A stretch of DNA of 64,000 bases from Liolophura sinensis (taxonomy: Eukaryota > Mollusca > Polyplacophora > Chitonida > Chitonidae), in contig NC_088303.1 of NCBI RefSeq assembly GCF_032854445.1, positions 34,541,501-34,605,500 on the forward strand. Reading direction: 5' to 3'. How positions within the stretch are numbered: the first letter of the stretch is position 1; every line of letters starts with the position of its first letter. Position numbers and translations under genes: made by a program. Below, piece after piece: positions 34,701 to 47,775 of the stretch. The notes below the pieces were generated by a model that worked only from the letters and a program-made list of their open reading frames with translations, did no database searches and had not been told where the DNA came from.

Positions 34701-37700
34701 AACAGGTTCATGCTCTGATGCCAGGCGCAGCTGCTTTGCTTAGTTGGGTTTTGGATTGAAATCCTTTTCGGTGGTAAGCATAACACACACTATAAAACAC
34801 AAGTATGTGCAATGGCAGCAAAGCGAATGACATCCCAATTTTACTGCATATATGGTTCTGTACATTGCCTCGAAGACTGTTCGCTTGGTTAAAATCTAGC
34901 TGAACAGTCCCATTTTTTTATTGGCACCCCTAATATGGGCATATATACAGGAGAAAAGAGAAAGAGGATTACAGTTTCATTTACAGACATTTTCCATATT
35001 TGCACATTCACGCTGAGGTCATTCTATTCAATTTCACATCAGCTGCCATTGAGTTATTATGAGACAAATGTTTTTCTCAGTTTGTGCAAACGTCAATAAA
35101 GAGAAAGTTGTAACAGCTAAGAAATTTATTTATTTATCTGATTGGTGTTTTATGCCGTACTCAAGAATATTTCACTTATACGACAGCGGCCAGCATTATG
35201 GTGGGAGGAAACCAGGCAGAGCCTGTGGGAAACCCATAAGCACCTGCAGGTTGCTGTCAAGACCTACCCACATACAACCGGAGAGGAAACTAGCATGAGT
35301 TTTAAACAATTACTACTGTATCTGACCAATACTGTATATTCAACTTATATCCTACATGTACTAGAAAAATATAAGCTTTAGCACCAAAACTAACGTTTAA
35401 TGATTTTTACTAGCTCCCAATACACACTTTATGGCGCAAATTTTCAGGACAGTAAATAGAGACAGTGGGCACCTATGTATGAGGAAACGGTATATATAAG
35501 TAAAGACAACAAATAATATAAACAGTTATTTAGAGAGACGGGTGGGACATCAACTTAAATGGAAATAGATGCGTCCTCGACTTGCACCTGATTGGATAAA
35601 ACGGATACCATGGCGCCACTTTCGATTGTATCAATAAATGTGAGTGATCTTGCTTACTTTAAACTGTGATATCTCAGTTGTACAATATCACAAAGATAAA
35701 GTTATGCTTTTCAAACTTATTGTGTGAAACTTTATTGATGCATTTTTATAAAAATACATTTGGTCTAGTGTTGTCTTTTCTTTTAAAAAGTTTGCTGATT
35801 ACCTGACTGCTCCAGCTCTATTGTATCGTAATCTGCCAGGTGCTTCTCAGCTCGGTCACTGTCATGACCATGAACCACCAGGAACTGTTTGAAGTACTCG
35901 TTCCACGTGATAAAACCTGTCAACACAATCAGCACATGGTCATTATAATCATAGTAAGACTATCATGTCTACAAAAACATTGGAGCAGGCCATGGTCAGT
36001 TGCTAAGGTGCTTGCCTTCAACCCTTTGGAAATATGAGGTGTGGGTTGAAATCCGGGCTTGGACAGGGAATTTGTAAACTTTCCTCCACTCTCACTCTTT
36101 GTAAGGTCTTAGTGACAATAAGCTGTAAATTTGATATCCATAGGGCCGCTGCAGTTTAATGTTCACAAGTTGAAGACCATTATTCATGTTTCAATGCAAT
36201 TTGTCTACGGTATCAACATGCAAGACTATATTTCTATGTATATACTACATTACAGAGTTAAATTCATTACCGTGTCAAATGTAGTTCAAAGGTCACGATA
36301 GCTGTTGTGAATTTTTGTCTCAAAATCACCTATTAATGGGTCAGGCAGCCCAGTTTGACTGTAATTCACAGAAAACTCACCATCGTGATCTGGATCCAAT
36401 AATTTAAAAATTCTATTATTTTCACTTAGTGCTTCATCCAAATGTTCCTGGATTTTCTGTCCAATCCATCTTTCAACTTCATCAGGGGATAAAAAATCAT
36501 CTTTATTTTCATCTGCACTGAAAGAAAAGGAGATTGTCTGATATCACTTCTATCCACACATTGTGTATAATTTACACATCTTAAGTCATGTATTACTTCA
36601 CATGTTTATCAATAATAGTCACTTTTTAATTTGCATTTTTCTGTATTTTAATCACTTTTATCCACAACATTGTATGCTTACACTAGAGTGCATTATCTCA
36701 TCTAGAAAGAAAATCTGACTGATGGGGTTTCAATACTTTCCACTTTCTCTGGGAATCCAAAAATCGCTTTCTTGTTATCACTCATGTAATCCAAAACTAG
36801 GGAAATCTGCTTAGTTCCCATCAAAAAAAAGACACATCCAAGCTTATAGTTTTATTACAATACACATTGTTTCTGACAAGTAAAATAATAAACATGGAAT
36901 CGCAAACACCTGTTCACTGCTATATGAATCAAACCCTTCACCTAGAGCAACAGTTTAATTATAGCAGATATGGACAAGCTTCTTGTGAATTCCTGCAAAG
37001 CAAGTCTAGAGAAAACTATTCAGTTTCTTGATGATGAAAATATAGCCCACATGGTGTAACTTCCATTAGAACATATAGTGAAGGGCTATGTCACCAAAGA
37101 AAATGCACTTGACATAGTATTGCAACCAGATTTAAAGACAGGCCACTGTGGTTTATTGCGGCAGTCAAGAATGTGGGGGAACAGAACTAGACAGAGACTA
37201 AATTTTGCTAAAGAGCTGGTCTGATATCTCAGCCTTGGTGTCACACTGAGGTGACAAGCACAATTCCAGCTCTCAATAGTTTGGCTCCAGCAAAGGGTGC
37301 TGCTTTACACACTCCTGAACACCCTGGTTTCCTTAAATGGTTACAGATCCTTGAGAATGAGAAGACCAATCATTGTTCATAAATCAGCCTATTTAAGTGT
37401 TCATTAAGTAATCCCAGTCTGACGTTTACTCCGATGTTGAATGATATGTGCTTGGGTTTCAAGTTAATGTTTTTTGTTTCGAGTTCCAGTACTTTCAAAA
37501 ATGAATATTGGTGGCAGAACAATTTTCACTTTTCATTATCATTATTTTATGATGATGTCACCTTTTGTGACATTTTCTAATGAAATAATGAATTCTGATG
37601 AGGGGGTCAAAATGATGTGCGGATTATGACAGCAATCAAATGTCACTTTCAACAGTCCTTCCATGAGGTGTCTCTTACTGCAAGCCTCTCCATGTGGTCG

Positions 37701-38818
37701 CTGTGCCCTGTTCATGCTGGCTTCCTCTTCATATGTATGTGGGAAGGCCTGTCAGCAACTTGTGGATGGTCATGGGTTTCAGCCAAGCTCTGCCTGGTTT
37801 CCTCCCAATATAATGCAGGCTGCTATGGTGTTGTCGTATAAGTGAAATATTCTTGAGTAAAGCGTAAAACACCAATCAGATAAATAAATTTGTTGGCCGT
37901 CACACCTTTCTCTTGACTGACAAGCTGAGGAAAACAATTTGTTTCTTAGTAACTCAATGGCATGGGAGGTAAAGTTCAGCTTGAATGTACAAATATGGAA
38001 GATGTCTGTAAAGAGAAAGCAAAAAAATTCTTGAGTATGGCATAGAACACCAGTCAAAGAAATAAATATCGCAAGCCAGTCTCAATGCCAACATACTAAA
38101 TGTGCTGCCTCGCTGGAATGTCATTTAAATGAACCAGACATGGCAGCCCATCCAGTCACAGTACTGTTTAACCATGAACTGACATTGGGCCAAGCAGTAC
38201 CTCTGAAGCGCCAAAGGAAGAACCAGAACTGTCAATTTTGGAGCTCTAGCAGTTCAGGAAATTGTCCAAGAATTGTCACAACAGTCAGGTTTAATGGGTC
38301 GAGTAAACCATTGATCATGCCGATGCACCGGCATGACAAACCTTAACGCACAGTGGATTGGGACATGTCAGCTCATTGGTCAAGGCCTAATGATCAGGGC
38401 GAGCCAGATCTTTAACCATGTGAGCCTGTGAGAACCCAAAAGGAATTAAATCTTACTTCATAAAGATGTCTTGTAATTTTGACTCTACTTCTTGTTCCAC
38501 TCCATTTTGATGATTTCCAAGAAATACCTCCTTTTGATAATCTTTGTTAAAATGTCCATCTTGTTCCATTTTGACACCTCCCAGATGATCCGGCGGTTTT
38601 AACTTCTCCACATCTAGTTTCATGTCTACTTCTTTTTGAAGCTGCCATTTAGCTAAAAGTTTGCTCTTTTTGATTTCAGCTTCCAACATTTCTGTTGTTT
38701 TGTTTATTGCTCGACTCTCCGCCTTATGCACAGTCCATAGACACATAGTTATCAGCACAGTCAGAGGAACAACGTACACACAAACATTAGTATGACCATT
38801 CATTTTGTTTGCTATCAT
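31799..38818 (-). CDS. SDF4: 45 kDa calcium-binding protein Cab45 (SDF4), CREC-family EF-hand protein
   Basis: Cab45 is a luminal Ca2+-binding protein of the Golgi that helps sort secretory cargo. Coding exons on the minus strand, in order: 38818-38457, 36517-36381, 35916-35803, 34683-34525, 33184-33009, 31975-31799 (stop TGA), all GT-AG. They join to about 374 residues from the ATG at 38818, or 369 from the ATG at 38803, close to human Cab45 (about 362). The N-terminus has a hydrophobic signal segment (VYVVPLTVLITMCLW). It is followed by PPDHLGGVKMEQDGHFN and EVFLG, which I recognise from the Cab45 N-terminal region. EF-hand loops read DENKDDFLSPDE, DPDHDGFITWNE, a longer non-canonical one around DADKAPVDNRLSANE, DKDKSGNLTVFE, DANKDGIVSLEE and DNDGDNRLSLAE. 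The C-terminus is GSKMVDTGRSFHDEF. It shares the GSK-VD--RS-H-EF pattern with Cab45, and other CREC members (calumenin, reticulocalbins) also end in HDEF/HDEL-like tails. The gene is head to head with cyclin L and tail to tail with NCAPD2. The start codon is undecided. Confidence 0.93.
33603..33965 (+). repeat. Degenerate tandem repeat, about 85-125 bp units
   Basis: Four units marked by CTCTCACACAA, then GCTGTA-TTCAC and ACCAGACC. In the SDF4 intron between exons 4 and 5. Confidence 0.6.
35124..35300 (-). mobile_element. SINE family 1, truncated
   Basis: Minus-strand copy in the SDF4 intron between exons 3 and 4 (sense to SDF4). It has the 3' tail and body but stops at AACTAGCATGAGTTTT, before the tRNA-like head. 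Confidence 0.75.
35990..36130 (+). mobile_element. Possible tRNA-headed SINE fragment
   Basis: GGTCAGTTGCTAAGGTGCTT followed by GGGTTGAAATCCGGGCTT gives A-box- and B-box-like spacing, then CTTTCCTCCACTCTCACTC. No tail was found. In an SDF4 intron. Confidence 0.4.
37690..37890 (+). mobile_element. SINE family 1, 5'-truncated
   Basis: Lies in SDF4 intron 1, antisense to the gene. The body GTGGGAAGGCCTGTCAGCAA and tail AACACCAATCAGATAAATAA are clear. The head is lost or diverged. Confidence 0.7.
38027..38068 (+). mobile_element. SINE family 1 tail fragment
   Basis: ATTCTTGAGTATGGCATAGA followed by ACACCAGTCAAAGAAATAAA matches only the last 40 bases of the family. Confidence 0.5.
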
Positions 38819-39322
38819 TGTTACGTTATACACATATTTTTTTCGGCTTTCGGAGGGCTGTGAAAAGCAAACTGGTGTTGTTGTAATTCACATTTGTCTT
38901 CCTGTTAAATCTCTTCTTATGTCATGTTTCCTGGACTATGTGTACTATTTTGGGCAGGATTTATATATAAAAAAACAAGAAACACGACTCAAGTGACTGT
39001 CTCAAATTAGGCAATTAATGCAAGTTTAGATTTTCACTCAAAAAAAATTAGTTTACGTTCCACTGACTTCGTCCACAACAAGTTCCCGATAAAATGACGT
39101 CACTTGACCGATTTAATGACGTCGGGTACTCGCACTATTTTGCACTGAGCACGCAAAAATACACCACCCAAAGTAAATAGCGCCGCATGAGCGATTGCTT
39201 AAATGCGATAGTAATTGGATATAAAGGCGATTTGTAATTCCAGTGATGTACACATTACTCTATCTTAAAAGCTCGGATAGGAGAGTTTCGATTGTTATTT
39301 ACCCTTTACTGAAAGAGTCCGG
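38819..39322. promoter_or_regulatory. Divergent promoter region between SDF4 and cyclin L
   Basis: About 0.5 kb separates the two start codons, so both core promoters and 5' UTRs must lie here or overlap the genes. It contains a perfect TGACGTCA palindrome at 39095-39102 and a second TGACGTC at 39117-39123, 22 bp away. These are CRE/ATF-type sites, and the TGACGT core is shared with unfolded-protein-response elements. A GC- and CpG-richer stretch follows at about 39160-39260. Transcription start sites cannot be placed from sequence. Confidence 0.6.
39095..39123. promoter_or_regulatory. Paired CRE/ATF-like sites
   Basis: TGACGTCA at 39095-39102 is the exact consensus palindrome. TGACGTCG at 39117-39124 differs in the last base. 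The 22-bp centre spacing is about two helical turns, so both sites would face the same side of the DNA. Bound factors are an inference. Confidence 0.5.
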
Positions 39323-42300
39323 ATGTTACAAGGCGTACGAATGTTAACGGGCTCATCGTCCTCAAAACGTTGTGAAATGGCCGACGAGAAGCAAGGGCCT
39401 ACTCTTGTGCGCGACTTTAGTGAGGTTATTTTAACTTTAGATAATGTGCTTATCCCACCTGATAAATTGTCTCCAACACCTTCACTTCAAGATGGGTTGG
39501 ATTCCGAGACAGAGACGGATTTGAGAATACTAGGATGTGAACTTATACAGACGGCAGGGATCTTGTTAAAACTTCCTCAGGCAAGTCGCCATTTTGGTTT
39601 TTGAAAATCTTCACATGTAGTGTGTTGTTTTTTGTACGGTTTCATTATAAGTTTTCTCTGCATATTGTTTGATGAGCTTAGCGAAATTTGATGTTATCAT
39701 TTGTTGTTATTCTTTTTGTAGGTCGCTATGGCTACGGGACAGGTGCTTTTTCAACGATTTTATTATTCGAAATCCTTTGTAAAACACAACATGGAGGTAA
39801 GTTCTTGTTTCCCACAACCATTTTCATTAAACCTTGATTAGATATCAACTGAAAGCTTAACTGTTCTACAAATTATAATGGTATTGTTTATAGCTGATGA
39901 TGGGAAGGAGACACACCCACAGAATGGATGAGACAGCACTAGTGTGTACAAGTGTACTCATTCTCGTGGACAATTTACTTTGCAGGTGTTGGCCATGGCT
40001 TGTGTAAACCTCGCCTCTAAAATTGAAGAGGCTCCCAGACGCATACGGGATGTTATCAACGTGTTCCATCATGTCAAACAAGTACGAAATGGAAAGTAAG
40101 TATCTGTCTTATTTTGGTATTGGGTGCTATAAAAAAAAAGAAATGGTATTTTTGTCCTTGATGTATATTTATATTGTACAAGTCAAACTACATAAGTCAA
40201 TGCAAAGGAAATGCATTGATCACTAGTAACCATATGCAAGGCTCGTAAACAATTGTATGTTTCCCATCATGTGGGTGGAACATATAAATTTTTATTTTTT
40301 GTAGATTGTAAGCCCTCAGTAATCATTAGACCCATACAAAGGTGTGCTTATTCTGTTGCACTCCATTTCTTTATTAGGCTTCCTTGCAATAAGCCTTGCG
40401 ATCATTGCTGCCCTTGCTGTGGTTTGTAAGACCAAGTCAGTTATTATCAGCATCACTCTCTGTTAGTTTCTCTGTGATGTGAGGGGTGTGATTTCCTGAA
40501 AATTCCCCCCCCCCCCCCCTAAATTTTATTTAGGTGCAGGGGCAAATTAATCTGACCTTGATAATCCCCCCAGAGGATATGAATAGGTGGTCTTACATGA
40601 ACTGTGTGGTGCCTTATTTCAAGGGGTTTTTAAGTAATAAAATTATTTGCAAATAGTTTGTTTTCAGATTTTCAAACCAGAGAAGGAAATTATATGTAAC
40701 TGATGGATGCCTCTGTTTTAATGTCTTCGTGTTTTGATTTTATAGCAAAATGCCCACATTTTCTCTGCCTAGAATTTACCTGTGATAGATTTATGTAAAA
40801 TGATTTTAAAAAAAAAATGAATAGAAATTCACATTTTGTATAGAGAGTAGCTGTATTTACATGTTGTAGACACTCATGTAAGTGGTCTGGTGATAGCATT
40901 TAAATGTTTTCTTCTAAGAAATGACTTTGAAATATGGGGAGGGTCAGTTTATAAGAAGGGTTGGGTTGACTTACGTGGGTTTCACTTTATTAACACCACA
41001 TTTTTTCTGCTGGTTTGCACAGCTACCCGCTGGAAATTAAACGGGAGAAGGGCCTCTGTTGTGGTTTGGACGTGAATGTCCACTCCTGAAGGGGTCTCTG
41101 AGTGTCCGTCATCTGGCGAATGGTTTGTATGGTAACATGGTATTCTCCATTTATCTGCAGTTGTAAAACTGTTCGTAATCCTCAACCTTTCAACCGAAAA
41201 GCACTTCACTGAATATTTAATTGAATATTACAGAAAGATGTGTTTGTTTAACTGTTTGGTCTTCTTACCCTCTGAAGTTCACTGTGCAAAGTCTTTGACC
41301 AAATCATCAATGGTTGCTTTAAATGTTGACACAGAAGGATATCTTAAGAATTGTGAGAACAATTTTAGGCATTTTTGCACCATTGTATTGAGCAATGTGA
41401 TACATGATTAAAATTCCACTTTGTTGTCATGTTGCTACATTTATCAATACGCTATTCATTGGACCGGAACTGAAGCCGGCGAGATGACTTCATTGATATT
41501 CGACAAGGCCATGGACATTCACAGATTATTGGACAGGATGTATTGAAACTAAACTCATCAGATGCATCTTCATGAAATGTGGAGGAGAAGCTGAAACCAA
41601 ATCATCGCAGTGGTCCCTGTGCCCATGGAACAACACAAGAATGAAACCAGCTTATGATCAATTATTACATGATACATTATGATGATACAAACAACAAAAT
41701 AGCCTATCCAGGGAAATGTTTGCATGACCTAGACACAGCAAAAATACTTCCAACTTATTCATTCTTGATAATTCAGGCCCTGCCAGTCTGGTGAAGCTTA
41801 AGAGTAAACTGTTTACATTTTCAATCATACATATGGTTAATTCTAACAGTAGAGGTTTTTGAAATATGTATAGAGAGGAATAGTTTAACTCGTTTACTCA
41901 ACCTGCTCTTTAGTTTTACCTTACAGTTGTATAGTTTAATGCATACTTTTGCTTAAAATCATGAGTGGTCATGCTGACCTACTTTGGGCAAGAGTATTTC
42001 ATTACAAAATTACAAGTACTTGAAATTTGCTTACGGAAATATTCACTTAGACATTAGGAAACCAGTTCATACAGTAGTGGCTGTGCATAGTGGAGAACAT
42101 GCATCCTTTCCGAACTGTAATATATATGGACAGTAAACGTATATGTTTTGAGGGGTCAAAAATGTACAGGAAAGATAGGAAATTCCGTGGAATAGAACCT
42201 TTTCTGGATCTGAATCAATTCCCAGTTTCTACCACTGGTTTCTGTTGTCATGCATAAATATCGCTATGACTGAAAAAATTAAGTACTCCGTAAAATCAGA

Positions 42301-45300
42301 AGCATCCATGCATATATACTTTTATAAAGAACATTTAAGAGGTAGTGCAACACTTTTTTTTTGTATTTTAAGTTGTAACATTTGTAATAGGGTTGTGCAA
42401 AGTGTTTAAGTTTAACGGTATTTATTGATAAATGTACCTGTTGCAATTAATGTGGCAGAACAGCATAAAAATTTTTAATGTAAGTGAAGTCCCTTATATC
42501 TGGATGGCATCCATCTGAAGACGAACATTTCAGTTTCAATTGGTGTCTCTTTTTTGGACATTGAGATCTCCCCAACAAGTTCACTTATTGTATGAAAACG
42601 TTAGCAGGATTTGTGCCGTCTCTCATTATAATAATTTTGTTGCAATACGTTGTCTTGTAACTGTCTTCATTTCTGAGACATTTGTAAGTACAGTGTATTA
42701 CTTCATACGAAGGCATAAGTAATGCCAGTAAGTGTTGGTTGTAATGCTTTGTTTTAACTGGGAAAGCTCAACTTAGCACCAACCATATATGGTTATCTTT
42801 TTATTGCAAATTCTTCTTTGTTTTATGAATTAAGTACAGCGTTAAACCCCAAGCACTCGCTCACTCACTGTTGTATGAAGTGTATGCAGTTTACATTGTG
42901 ATGTTCTTATTTTTGTAAGTGATTTTGAAGTATTTTTTATCTTACCAAAAAGCACTTCAGAGAACTTGGTTCATTGATGAATGACACAACTTGATTTTTG
43001 TGGCTGTTTGATGCTAGATGTTTCCCATTGCCACACAGATTATTTATAGGGACTAAGCATCTGTCTTTTTTATTTTTTACGTTCAAACATTGGCTAGTCA
43101 AATTTAGACATGCGATCTTTTAACATGAGCCATCTATCGTCACTAAACAAGAGCATGTGTGAGATACTGGGAGGTGTGGCAGCTATTGCAGATTTGAGTT
43201 TGTTTATCCTTAAAAGTTAAGTTGGCTTTGTTATATACACACTCAGACATCATGACAGGATATGGTGCCAAGAAAATTATTTTGTGTCCGATATTCTGTT
43301 TGTGGCTTAATGACCCATTAAAACATTCAACATTTTTTTACTAATGGTTGTTGATGATGGTTGAGATTAAGACTACGAAAGCTTTAAGACTATCCATTTG
43401 TTTTGACCTTAACTAAGATGTGCTTAAATCAGTCTAGGAAAAGAATGAGCATATTTTTCGTGAAACTAATAACCATTAATATAAACAAAACAGGTCTCTG
43501 AGGTGTGATTTTTAAACTTGTAGAAGACTAGGAGTGGGATCTACACGTCCAAATTCATACTCCAGACTCGTAAATGTGGGTTAACATGCCTTGAATTCGA
43601 AGACCTGTAGCTGTGAAGTGCCATTTAAAAACCTCCCTACACATGTTCATAATGCACAAATAGGTTAAATTTGGCATAAAATGTTGATTACCAAAATTAC
43701 ATATGGAAAAAGAATGAGGAGTTTGTTCAGTTTAATGTGATTTTAAATGTGGGAATGTTTTTTCTTATAAATACCTCCATATTGCTGCAAAAATGCAGAC
43801 GTGGTGTTAGTTCAGCTTATGTGGCTAGGACGTGAACGATAAGATACTTATACCACACACTTGAACAATTTATATTTAGTCGTCACATTCTTCAGGGTGC
43901 GTATTTCATCTGTCCAGTGTATCTTTCCTCTGTATTTTCATATTGAAAATGAGTTGAATGTATTTCAAATGTTTGGCAACCCACTGCAGATAATTTTTGG
44001 ATGTGCCAATGTATCTTATTGAATGACGTGCAGGTGTAAATTTGATGTTGCAAAAATTTGAAATAAAGGAATTTAAACCTGTCTTTGTTTATGTACTGTA
44101 CAGCTCATTTAGCAGTCAGTTGGAAGGTTGAGGATTAAAAAGGGAACACAGCAAAGGGTTCTGTGCAAATCGGTATGAAATTGTTTTATGGTAAACCTGT
44201 ATTTGTCACCTTAAATGTGGACAACAATTTAAAATTGTATGTTTTCAGAACAATACAGCCTTTAGTGTTAGACCAGCACTATATTAACCTGAAAAATCAG
44301 GTTATCAAAGCAGAAAGACGGGTCCTCAAAGAACTGGGCTTTTGTGTTCATGTCCAGCACCCTCACAAGGTAACCAATCTATACGTACATTAAAGTTACT
44401 ACTATGACCAGCTTATGAAATGTAATGTTTCAGTGGTAAGAGCATAATGTTGTCTTGTTATCCAGGTTAAAACAAGTGTTAAAGAAAATTTATGATCTGC
44501 ACAAATTCTTCACCAATATCTAAATCTGGCAAAGCTTTCAGTGTAACTTTAATCGGTTTGTGTTCTTTCTCCCTAGATAATTGTGATGTATCTGCAAGTT
44601 CTGGAATGTGAACGCAATAGGAAACTTGTGCAAACAGCATGGTAGGTATCCCTTTCTCATCACAATTACAATGTAATTTGCCTTTGTATTTCAGAAAAGA
44701 ACTAATCTGATTAGGGTGAATTAATTTTTGCCTTGCTATGTATAAAAATTTACAGTTTCACCCATCACCCGTAGAAGTATGTGAATGAGGTAAGTTTTGT
44801 TGGTGACAAGCCATACCCTTTTATCTAGGACTCTCAAATCCGTCAATTTGAAGTATGTGTGTAATGAATCAATTAAATGCAGTATTTTGTTACCTTGTAT
44901 TAATTGTTCATTTTTCCTTTTTGCTACCCCAGCTAGGAGGGTAGAAGTGTTGCATTGCACCACCCCTTAGAACGGCAGGGAAACCTCGTACAAACCCCGC
45001 CATCGCCTAACAACATGCTCTCCACTGCCTAGCACCTTAGCCAGCCAACAACCCATCAGCGCCATGAGGCTTGGGGACAAGGAGCAGCATGCCAAGGCAG
45101 CAGACAGTTTGACAGCAGTGGTTCCAGGACCTACAGCACCAGACCATCGCTACACGGAAACAAGTCTGAGTGTACTTGTGTAAAATCTCATTCTACCAAG
45201 TCTCTCCTGTGTACTAGTTTCCTTGATTGTAGAGTTAATTCTACTGTTCAAGAACTCTAAATCTAACTGCAGCCAGTGGCTGCCCCTTTTGAACTGGTTA

Positions 45301-47775
45301 ATAATCATGTCTGTTTGTATTGTGAGCAGAAGACCTTGTGTAGGCTGTGTTCATTGTCACCGACAAGGCTTCTTTGGGCTGGTGAATATGAGATGAAACC
45401 ACAGAAATGCTTGAAATTTTACTAGCTTCACTGAAGAACGTCCTGATATTGATGCACATCCCCAAACAACGTGTCAGATGGTTTACTGAATGATCTGAAA
45501 TGAGTCTGGTTGGTGAAAATATGTTGTACTACGGAATGGTAAGGCCTGGTGGGTTTGAAAGTGTTGTAACAGTTATTAAAAGTTTTGAGAGTCCTAGATA
45601 TTAATCCAAGTCCATGTGCTTATAAATTACAAGTGATGCGCCAGCTAGAAAACGAGGAACGCCAATTGGCTGAAATTCCCCACTTTCATGATTGATGTTA
45701 ATTATTTTTTCTATGAAGACGGACTGTATTTCTCTAGTCCTTAGCTATCTGCAGTCACTTGTAATGAAAGCCGTGGAATTTGTGTGAAGGGTGTTGAAAA
45801 AGATGTGAACAAAAAGTCACTCTGGAAAGAGATTTTTTTCAAGAATAAGGTACCACTGAGCTGATGTTGGAAGGTTCAGTCATCATTGCCTGATCTAGTC
45901 CTAACAGTTTGTGATGTGAAATGAGGCCCATCTCCTATCATTACAGGAACTACATGAATGACAGTTTCCGTACAGATGTGTTTGTGAAGTATCAGCCAGA
46001 AAAAATCGGATGTGCCTGCATATACCTGGCTGCCAGACAGCTACAAATTCCACTTCCGAACTCACCGGCCTGGTTTTCCATTTTTGGTGTGAAGGAAGAT
46101 GAAGTACAGGACATCTGCCTCTCGGTTCTCAAACTGTATGCCAGACCAAAGGTTAGTTCATGTTGGCTGATCCACTTAAGTACTGAACAAGGAAGTCCTA
46201 CAGTTGTTTTCAGACTTGACCCCACCCAGATTAGCAACCATGTTTGAATCTTTTAGCAATTTGATTATTTATTACTATTAAGAAATTTGTTTTATTTTCT
46301 CATGGAGTTATTTTTTGTTTCAGCCAAATTATGATGAACTTGAGAAGATTGTCAATGATGCCAAAAAAATCCAGATTGAAGCTAAACTCAAGGCCAAAGG
46401 GATAACATCTGAACAGGGAACACCCAACTCCAATTCCAGGCCATGTAAGTTATATTTGATGTTTTTGTCATTTGTGATTGTCTTTCTTCATTCATAGTTA
46501 ACTGCAAGTCCAGACTGCTGTCAAAAGAATGAAATGCACGTCAAGACATGGGTAATTGACATCTGGTAATTTGTTGAAATACTGAAATTTTGTGGTGAAA
46601 TTTCCTGTAGACAGCCATACATAACCATTTTGCGAGGTTAAATTCTGGTTAACCTGTTTTTCATTTTATTGACAAAAGTTTTCTTTGCCCAGCATGTTGT
46701 GATGATAGTTCCTTCCTCTTCAGGTACCCCTAGGAATGTGAGCCCTAATCCATCACTCTTGGGAACAATGAAAAAAGTGAAATCAGACTTAGACATTCAT
46801 GGAAATGGAACCCCAGTGTAAGTACTGATACTGAAACATTATATATGTAAGGTGTAGCTCCTAGGGAATGATATTTGTTGCAAGAGGTTACTCTTATTGG
46901 GGTTTTCTTTGAAGACCCACACACACATTTAAACCACTAATTTCCACTAATAATCCTTGTATACACTTAGAGTAGATACACATGTCTACATTTTTTGAAT
47001 TATTCTGAGATTCAACCTGTGAATGATTGGTAAGATTGACTACCAAGGCTTTAAATTACCCCGCAGTTTTCATTTTGATGAATTAGGCTTTAGGGTAGGT
47101 TGCTGCATGTAGGGTTGACAATGTGTTTCAGTGCAATTTATAGGTCTTACGTAAATTTTGTGATATCATGCCAAGGAATACTTTCAACTGAAGAAGCAGA
47201 TTTATAGAGTTGCTGATCCATAATTTTTGTATGTTTATAGAGAAAAGAACCATTCAAAGAAGAGAAATCATTCACCAGATAACCGGGACTCCAGCAAGTC
47301 GAGGTAAGAAAACATTCCGCAGTTAATGTGATTAATGAATTATTTCTTTTCCTTGAGATAATTGATGTGTTCAAGTTGTTTGTCACCATAATAATACTTA
47401 ATAAATCTGTCATTCAACAGATCGTCTCGATCCCACTCAAGTAGAAGCAGAAGTCGAAGCACGAGCAGAAGTCCTGCGCCCAAATCCAGAAAGTACAGGT
47501 CTCCTGTCAGGAAGCAGAAAAAGGATCGTTTGTCGCCAGACCGTTACAAGGAGAAGCATCATTCCCACAAACACGAAAAGCGCCGAAAGCGCTCCTTGTC
47601 CAGGAGTCGCAGTCGCTCTCTCAGCCTCTCGCCTGACCGTCGGCACAGCCACAAAAAGTATTATAAGGACAAAATGCGATACCGAAGTCCTGAGCCTCAC
47701 AGGCGCTCACACAAACACAGGAATGGCCACAACAGTCCAGTCAGGGATAAATACTCCAAATACTACCGCAGATGA
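39323..47775 (+). CDS. CCNL1: Cyclin L (CCNL1/CCNL2-type), with C-terminal RS domain
   Basis: Cyclin L pairs with CDK11-type kinases in nuclear speckles and links transcription to pre-mRNA splicing. Exons: 39323-39580, 39722-39796, 39986-40095, 44249-44369, 44577-44641, 45947-46151, 46324-46444, 46724-46817, 47241-47303, 47421-47775 (TGA). They join to 488 residues from the first ATG, or 470 from the ATG at 39377, which has the better start context (GAAATGG). Diagnostic blocks: [77 protein letters not shown] (cyclin box 1), [20 protein letters not shown], then [15 protein letters not shown] (cyclin box 2). Exon 10 encodes an SR/RS-rich tail ([26 protein letters not shown]). Intron 1 is GC-AG (CAG|GCAAGT) and the other introns are GT-AG. 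Vertebrates have two paralogues, so the symbol marks the family, not proven one-to-one orthology. Confidence 0.93.
40505..40519. repeat. poly-C tract
   Basis: Fifteen consecutive C in cyclin L intron 3. Confidence 0.8.

Noticed and set aside
38315-38336. Short CATGCCG/CGGCATG hairpin in SDF4 intron 1
   Set aside because: A 7-8-bp stem is expected by chance at this scale, with no supporting context.
47437-47700. Minus-strand gene opposite cyclin L exon 10
   Set aside because: It is the complement of the Arg/Ser-rich coding region, whose codon bias leaves the other strand open.
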